Of a stretch of 20,687 bases of DNA, positions 18,121-20,687 are shown one piece after another. This DNA is from a virus. The position numbers and the translations under genes were made by a program. Location: positions 1 to 20,687 of IMG/VR virus record IMGVR_UViG_3300042344_000184; one strand, written 5' to 3'. A model generated the notes under the pieces. The model searched no databases, had not been told where the DNA came from, and worked only from the letters and a program-made list of their open reading frames with translations. The stretch's first letter is position 1; each line of letters begins with the position of its first letter.

Positions 18121-18736
18121 AAACAATACTGAACGCACATTCAAACTCGTACCGCCCGGCTCTCACATGGCCATCTGCTATGGGTTTGTGGACCTTGGAA
18201 CTCAAGACTACTTTTACCAAGGCGAACCAAAAAAGGCTCGTATGTGCCGGATCATGTGGGAATTGCATGGCGAAGATGCTGATGGCAATCCTCTTACGCT
18301 TGATGATGGCAGGCCTCTCAGCATCAGTGCCAAGTACACCATCAGCTTGCATGAGAATGCCAAGCTACGCATCATGCTCAAGTCTTGGCGCAATAAAGAC
18401 TTTACTGAGGCTGAGCGCCGAGGCTATGACATCAGAACCATTCTTGGTCAGCATTGCATGATCACAGTGGAGCACAGGACAAAGGACGATAAAACCTTTG
18501 CGAATGTTGGCGCGGTTACAGGAGTGCCAGCAGCATTGCGCAAGCTCGGCCTTCCTGATCAGGTTAACAAGCGCACCTACTTTAGCTTTGGGTACTACGA
18601 TCAAAGTGAATTTGATTCGCTAACCGATGGCCTGAAGAAAATCATCATGCAGTCGCCTGAATGGGAGGCTCGGTCAAAGGTTAAACATGTGGCACCGACC
18701 AAGCTTGACGACATCGATGATGATATTCCCTTCTGA
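18107..18736 (+). CDS. Phage SSB-like replication protein with DDDIPF tail, 209 aa
   Basis: Resembles a widespread phage family (annotated in some genomes as NGO0469-type replication protein) that looks like a single-stranded DNA-binding protein. N-terminal MLISE...FKLVPPGSHMAICYGFVDLGTQ, then WELHG, YTISLHENAKLRIMLKSWR (residues 77-95), FDLxxILGxxC-like YDIRTILGQHC (107-117) and HRTKDDKTFANVGAV. The chain ends DDIDDDIPF, the same acidic tip (DDDIPF) that bacterial SSB uses to recruit partner enzymes. This strongly suggests binding to host SSB-interacting proteins. ATG at 18107 has AAAGGA upstream and overlaps the 55-residue gene. It sits upstream of a RecB-like nuclease, so a recombination/replication role is likely. 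Confidence 0.85.
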   Translation: MLISENNTERTFKLVPPGSHMAICYGFVDLGTQDYFYQGEPKKARMCRIMWELHGEDADGNPLTLDDGRPLSISAKYTISLHENAKLRIMLKSWRNKDFTEAERRGYDIRTILGQHCMITVEHRTKDDKTFANVGAVTGVPAALRKLGLPDQVNKRTYFSFGYYDQSEFDSLTDGLKKIIMQSPEWEARSKVKHVAPTKLDDIDDDIPF

Positions 18737-18762
18737 TCTTTATAACAGTCAAGGATAACAAA

Positions 18763-18996
18763 GTGCCGTCAAAACAGCTAACCCAAAAAACAGCAGTCGC
18801 CAAGCCTGTTGAGAACAAACTTGCTGAGCGGGATTGGGTAACGATTTGGTATGTCGATGGGGTCATGGTAGTGCCGCACTTCACAAAGCCGCATTTGTGG
18901 GTGTGGCCTGGCGGCCAGCTTTTTAATCCATCAGAACTTCTTAATATGGGCGGCAAGGAATCAACCACATTACTTTGGCCAAGGCATTGGCTGTAA
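18763..18996 (+). CDS. Hypothetical protein, 77 aa
   Basis: GTG start at 18763 with AAGGA seven bases upstream. A basic, disordered-looking N-terminus (about 20 residues) precedes a Trp-rich body (WVTIWYVDG, then HLWVWPGGQLF). No family recognised. It lies between the SSB-like and winged-helix genes with short gaps, so it is part of the rightward operon. Confidence 0.7.
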   Translation: MPSKQLTQKTAVAKPVENKLAERDWVTIWYVDGVMVVPHFTKPHLWVWPGGQLFNPSELLNMGGKESTTLLWPRHWL

Positions 18997-19006
18997 GGAT
19001 CAAATC

Positions 19007-19324
19007 ATGTTTAACGATGATGATCTCCCACCACATCAAAGGCATAGCGACACAAGCACTGAAGCTGCAGAGCTTATAGCGCCCAAGTTTGGCACCCTGA
19101 TGTTCAAGCTTCTCGAGGCCTTTAAGAACCGCCCTTACTCGGGCTTGACCGATGAAGAAGGGCAAATCCTACTCAACATGGAAGGCAACACTTACAGGCC
19201 TTGCCGGGTAACCCTGAAAGACCGCGGCTGGCTTGAGGACAGTGGTCAGCGCAGGCTTACTCGATTCAAACGCAAGGCCGTGGTCTGGATTCTCAAACCA
19301 CCTAAAACGGACGGATTATTCTGA
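19007..19324 (+). CDS. Winged-helix DNA-binding protein, 105 aa
   Basis: Common phage pattern: HQRHSDTSTEAAELI near the start, then a winged-helix segment with YSGLTDEEGQILLNM (recognition region) and NTYRPCRVTLKDRGWLEDSG, ending in a beta wing (RRLTRFKRKAVVWIL). This is a MarR-like or restriction-associated type of wHTH used to bind DNA; target unknown. ATG at 19007 has AAGGA upstream. Its stop overlaps the nuclease start as TGATG. It may regulate the operon or act as a DNA-binding accessory to the nuclease. Confidence 0.82.
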   Translation: MFNDDDLPPHQRHSDTSTEAAELIAPKFGTLMFKLLEAFKNRPYSGLTDEEGQILLNMEGNTYRPCRVTLKDRGWLEDSGQRRLTRFKRKAVVWILKPPKTDGLF

Positions 19325-20067
19325 TGGAAATAAAAGAACGCCCTACTGAGGCTGGCCACTGGTACACGCGTACCGGCGAGCCGATGTACCAGGTCAAATC
19401 AAATGCCGGCCACCTGCGCAATACAACGCTCAGGGACGCTCGCAAGTATGACCTGGTACCTTCGGTCACCACGATCCTCAATTGCGCCGCTAAGCCTGGT
19501 TTAGAGGCCTGGAAACAGCAACAAATCTTGCTCGCCGCCATGACGCTACCAAAGCGTGATGACGAGTCCTTGGACCAGTACGCTGACCGAGTTCTGAAGG
19601 ACAGCAAAGAGCAAGCTGCTGAGGCTCGCGATCTGGGCACCGCTATTCATGCGAAGGTCCAATCAGCCTTCGAGGGTGGGCCACCGAATGAGAGCTACCT
19701 AGCCGTCAAGCAGATCCTTGATCAGGCCTACGGCAAGCAGGACTGGATCAGTGAGAAGTCCTTCTCACATCCACAAGGCTTTGGTGGCAAGTGTGACTTG
19801 CACTGCAAGGTAGCGGTCATTGACATCAAGACCAAAGCATTTGGGCCACAGGATGATCCGCAAGGATTTGATGAGCACCTGATGCAGCTAGCAGCCTACC
19901 GATCAGGATTGATCCTGCCTGGAGCGGCCTGTGCCAATGTGTTTGTAAGTACAACCCATGCTGGCCTGGTATCGCTTTATGAGTGGACCAAGGCTGATGT
20001 CGAGAGAGGTTGGTTAATGTTCGAGTCGCTTTTGAAGTATTGGCAGGCAAAAAATAATTATCAGTAG
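19324..20067 (+). CDS. PD-(D/E)XK exonuclease, RecB/Cas4-like, 247 aa
   Basis: Phage recombination-type exonuclease. Core motifs in order: H109 in GTAIHA, the E144 region (SEKSFSH), D158 in GFGGKCDLH, then VIDIKTK (D167-I-K169, the (D/E)xK pair), and Q188xxxY192 in HLMQLAAY, the usual RecB/Cas4 motif. No iron-sulfur Cys cluster is obvious, unlike true Cas4. The N-terminal ~50 residues hold LVPSVTTIL, also typical. It probably resects double-strand ends and would pair with the SSB-like protein upstream, as Exo/Bet or RecE/RecT systems do; no Bet/RecT gene is visible here. ATG at 19324 overlaps the previous stop. Confidence 0.92.
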   Translation: MEIKERPTEAGHWYTRTGEPMYQVKSNAGHLRNTTLRDARKYDLVPSVTTILNCAAKPGLEAWKQQQILLAAMTLPKRDDESLDQYADRVLKDSKEQAAEARDLGTAIHAKVQSAFEGGPPNESYLAVKQILDQAYGKQDWISEKSFSHPQGFGGKCDLHCKVAVIDIKTKAFGPQDDPQGFDEHLMQLAAYRSGLILPGAACANVFVSTTHAGLVSLYEWTKADVERGWLMFESLLKYWQAKNNYQ

Positions 20068-20109
20068 TACGAGTGGTAGCTCCTGGGTGGATGAACGGTC
20101 GGGTGGGCT

Positions 20110-20162
20110 TTGACAAGTGGATTAAACAAGCCTAAGATTTATCCCATAGCAACTTCGCTATG
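20110..20162 (+). promoter_or_regulatory. Sigma-70-type promoter with a 5' hairpin
   Basis: -35 TTGACA (20110-20115), 17-base spacer, -10 TAAGAT (20133-20138): perfect -35 and five of six bases in -10. Expected transcription start is near 20145. CATAGC-AACTTC-GCTATG (20145-20162) would then form a hairpin at the very 5' end of the transcript. The promoter drives the gene at 20185. The spacer includes ACAAGTGGATTAAA (20113-20126), shared with 11728-11741. Confidence 0.8.
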
Positions 20163-20184
20163 TAAGCAAACCCAGGAGCAAAAA

Positions 20185-20478
20185 ATGCAAAACGACATCG
20201 CAAACATCACCGCAGCATCGGTTGACCAACTCGGCGCATTGCTCGCCCAAATCGCAGACCTGACCAAGCAGGCTGACGCAATCAAAGACGCCATCAAGGA
20301 CAGCGCTAGCAACGGCGGTGCTAAGTCTGTTGAAGGCAGCCTCTTCAAAGCCACCTACACCGAGACCAATCGTTGCGTCTTTGACAAGGACGCCTTCATC
20401 AAAGCCTTTGGTGCCGAGGCTTATGTCAAGTACACCAAGACCACCGCTGTGTTCAGCGTCAAAGTTACCAGCCGCTAA
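20185..20478 (+). CDS. Hypothetical protein with N-terminal coiled coil, 97 aa
   Basis: ATG at 20185 is preceded by CCAGGAGCAAAAA, a good ribosome binding site; I prefer it to the upstream in-frame TTG, which overlaps the promoter. The N-terminal ~45 residues form a likely coiled coil (LGALLAQIADLTKQADAIKD). The C-terminal half is beta-like (SLFKATYTETNRCVFD, then VFSVKVTSR). Small phage proteins with this layout are common near recombination genes, but function is unknown to me. It has its own strong promoter, unlike most genes here. Confidence 0.8.
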   Translation: MQNDIANITAASVDQLGALLAQIADLTKQADAIKDAIKDSASNGGAKSVEGSLFKATYTETNRCVFDKDAFIKAFGAEAYVKYTKTTAVFSVKVTSR

Positions 20479-20484
20479 TCAACT

Positions 20485-20499
20485 GGGGGCCTAGCCCCC
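20485..20499 (+). promoter_or_regulatory. GC-rich hairpin between two genes
   Basis: GGGGGC-CTA-GCCCCC forms a perfect six-base stem six bases after the stop at 20478 and two bases before GGAGG of the next gene. No T-tract follows, so it is not a standard terminator. It has the same placement as the hairpin at 11393-11406: stop codon, hairpin, ribosome binding site, start. Confidence 0.55.
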
Positions 20500-20511
20500 T
20501 TGGAGGACGCC

Positions 20512-20687
20512 ATGATCAAACTGATTGAATCTGACAAATACGATCTGCGTATGCAGGTCTGCAATGTGGTCGAGACGGCCAACAACTTGAACCGCACATT
20601 GGCAAGTGAGTATCAAGATCTTGATGGCTATCAACTCAACGCCTTCGCTCGCTTGCAAAAAGAAATGGAAGAGCTTGAGTCGATGTT
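20512..20687 (+). CDS. Partial hypothetical protein, right edge
   Basis: ATG at 20512 has GGAGG six bases upstream. The frame is open for 58 codons to the window edge; the 3' part is missing. The visible start is MIKLIESDKYDLRMQV and then helical with charged residues (ALxxEMEELES-like). No family recognised. It follows the 97-residue gene and the GC hairpin in the same rightward unit. Confidence 0.6.
   Translation, partial: MIKLIESDKYDLRMQVCNVVETANNLNRTLASEYQDLDGYQLNAFARLQKEMEELESM

Noticed and set aside
20485-20499. GC hairpin considered as an intrinsic terminator
   Set aside because: No T-tract follows; a ribosome binding site and open frame begin immediately after.

Overview
The window is a 20.7 kb piece of a tailed double-stranded DNA phage (Caudoviricetes). 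It holds an Sf6-type small terminase, a large terminase and a large portal protein in one block. It also holds a replication and recombination block (initiator-like protein, DnaB-like helicase, RusA resolvase, Ref-like nuclease, SSB-like protein, PD-(D/E)XK exonuclease) and many short genes with 4-base ATGA or GTGA overlaps. The families resemble those of phages infecting freshwater Betaproteobacteria/Burkholderiales, but that host guess is inference. No integrase, lysis gene, tRNA or CRISPR array is seen, and both ends cut through genes.

Layout. (1) 1-10962, mostly minus strand: late packaging and structural genes, in transcription order terS, terL, an 1822-residue 'polyvalent'-type protein, portal, two small proteins, and a partial protein that may be co-chaperonin-like. 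One plus-strand gene with an internally duplicated domain (3044-3520) sits inside this block against its direction. (2) 11071-11097: a minus-strand intrinsic terminator that separates the upstream early genes from terS. (3) 11161-17844, minus strand: the early operon, starting with a Cro/YdaS-like repressor and running through a secreted small protein, two proteins with a shared IRARG tail, an HExxH protein, a DUF1376-type replication protein containing iteron-like repeats, a DnaB-like helicase, RusA, DUF3310 and a Ref-like nuclease. (4) 17845-17952: a divergent control region. (5) 17953-20687, plus strand: a second early operon with an SSB-like protein ending in DDDIPF, a winged-helix protein, a RecB/Cas4-like nuclease and small proteins.

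The most unusual feature is at 11963-12709. An HNH homing endonuclease gene has split a ref-like nuclease gene just before its catalytic IHH motif. The stranded 5' fragment (31 codons) remains upstream. The endonuclease gene overlaps the start of a complete ref gene whose first 31 codons encode nearly the same peptide (26 of 31 residues) in largely different codons (20 of the 26 shared residues; 59 of 93 bases identical). Immediately after codon 31, third-position GC rises from 9/31 to 17/20 codons. This looks like a self-repairing homing element that carries a recoded patch of its target, a natural 'cleave-and-rescue' arrangement.

Other signals are a 14-base sequence shared exactly by two distant gene leaders and partly by a third, a recurrent GAGCAAA leader next to the ribosome binding site, small GC-rich or UNCG-type hairpins before start codons, a predicted leaderless repressor transcript, and a candidate origin inside the replication gene.
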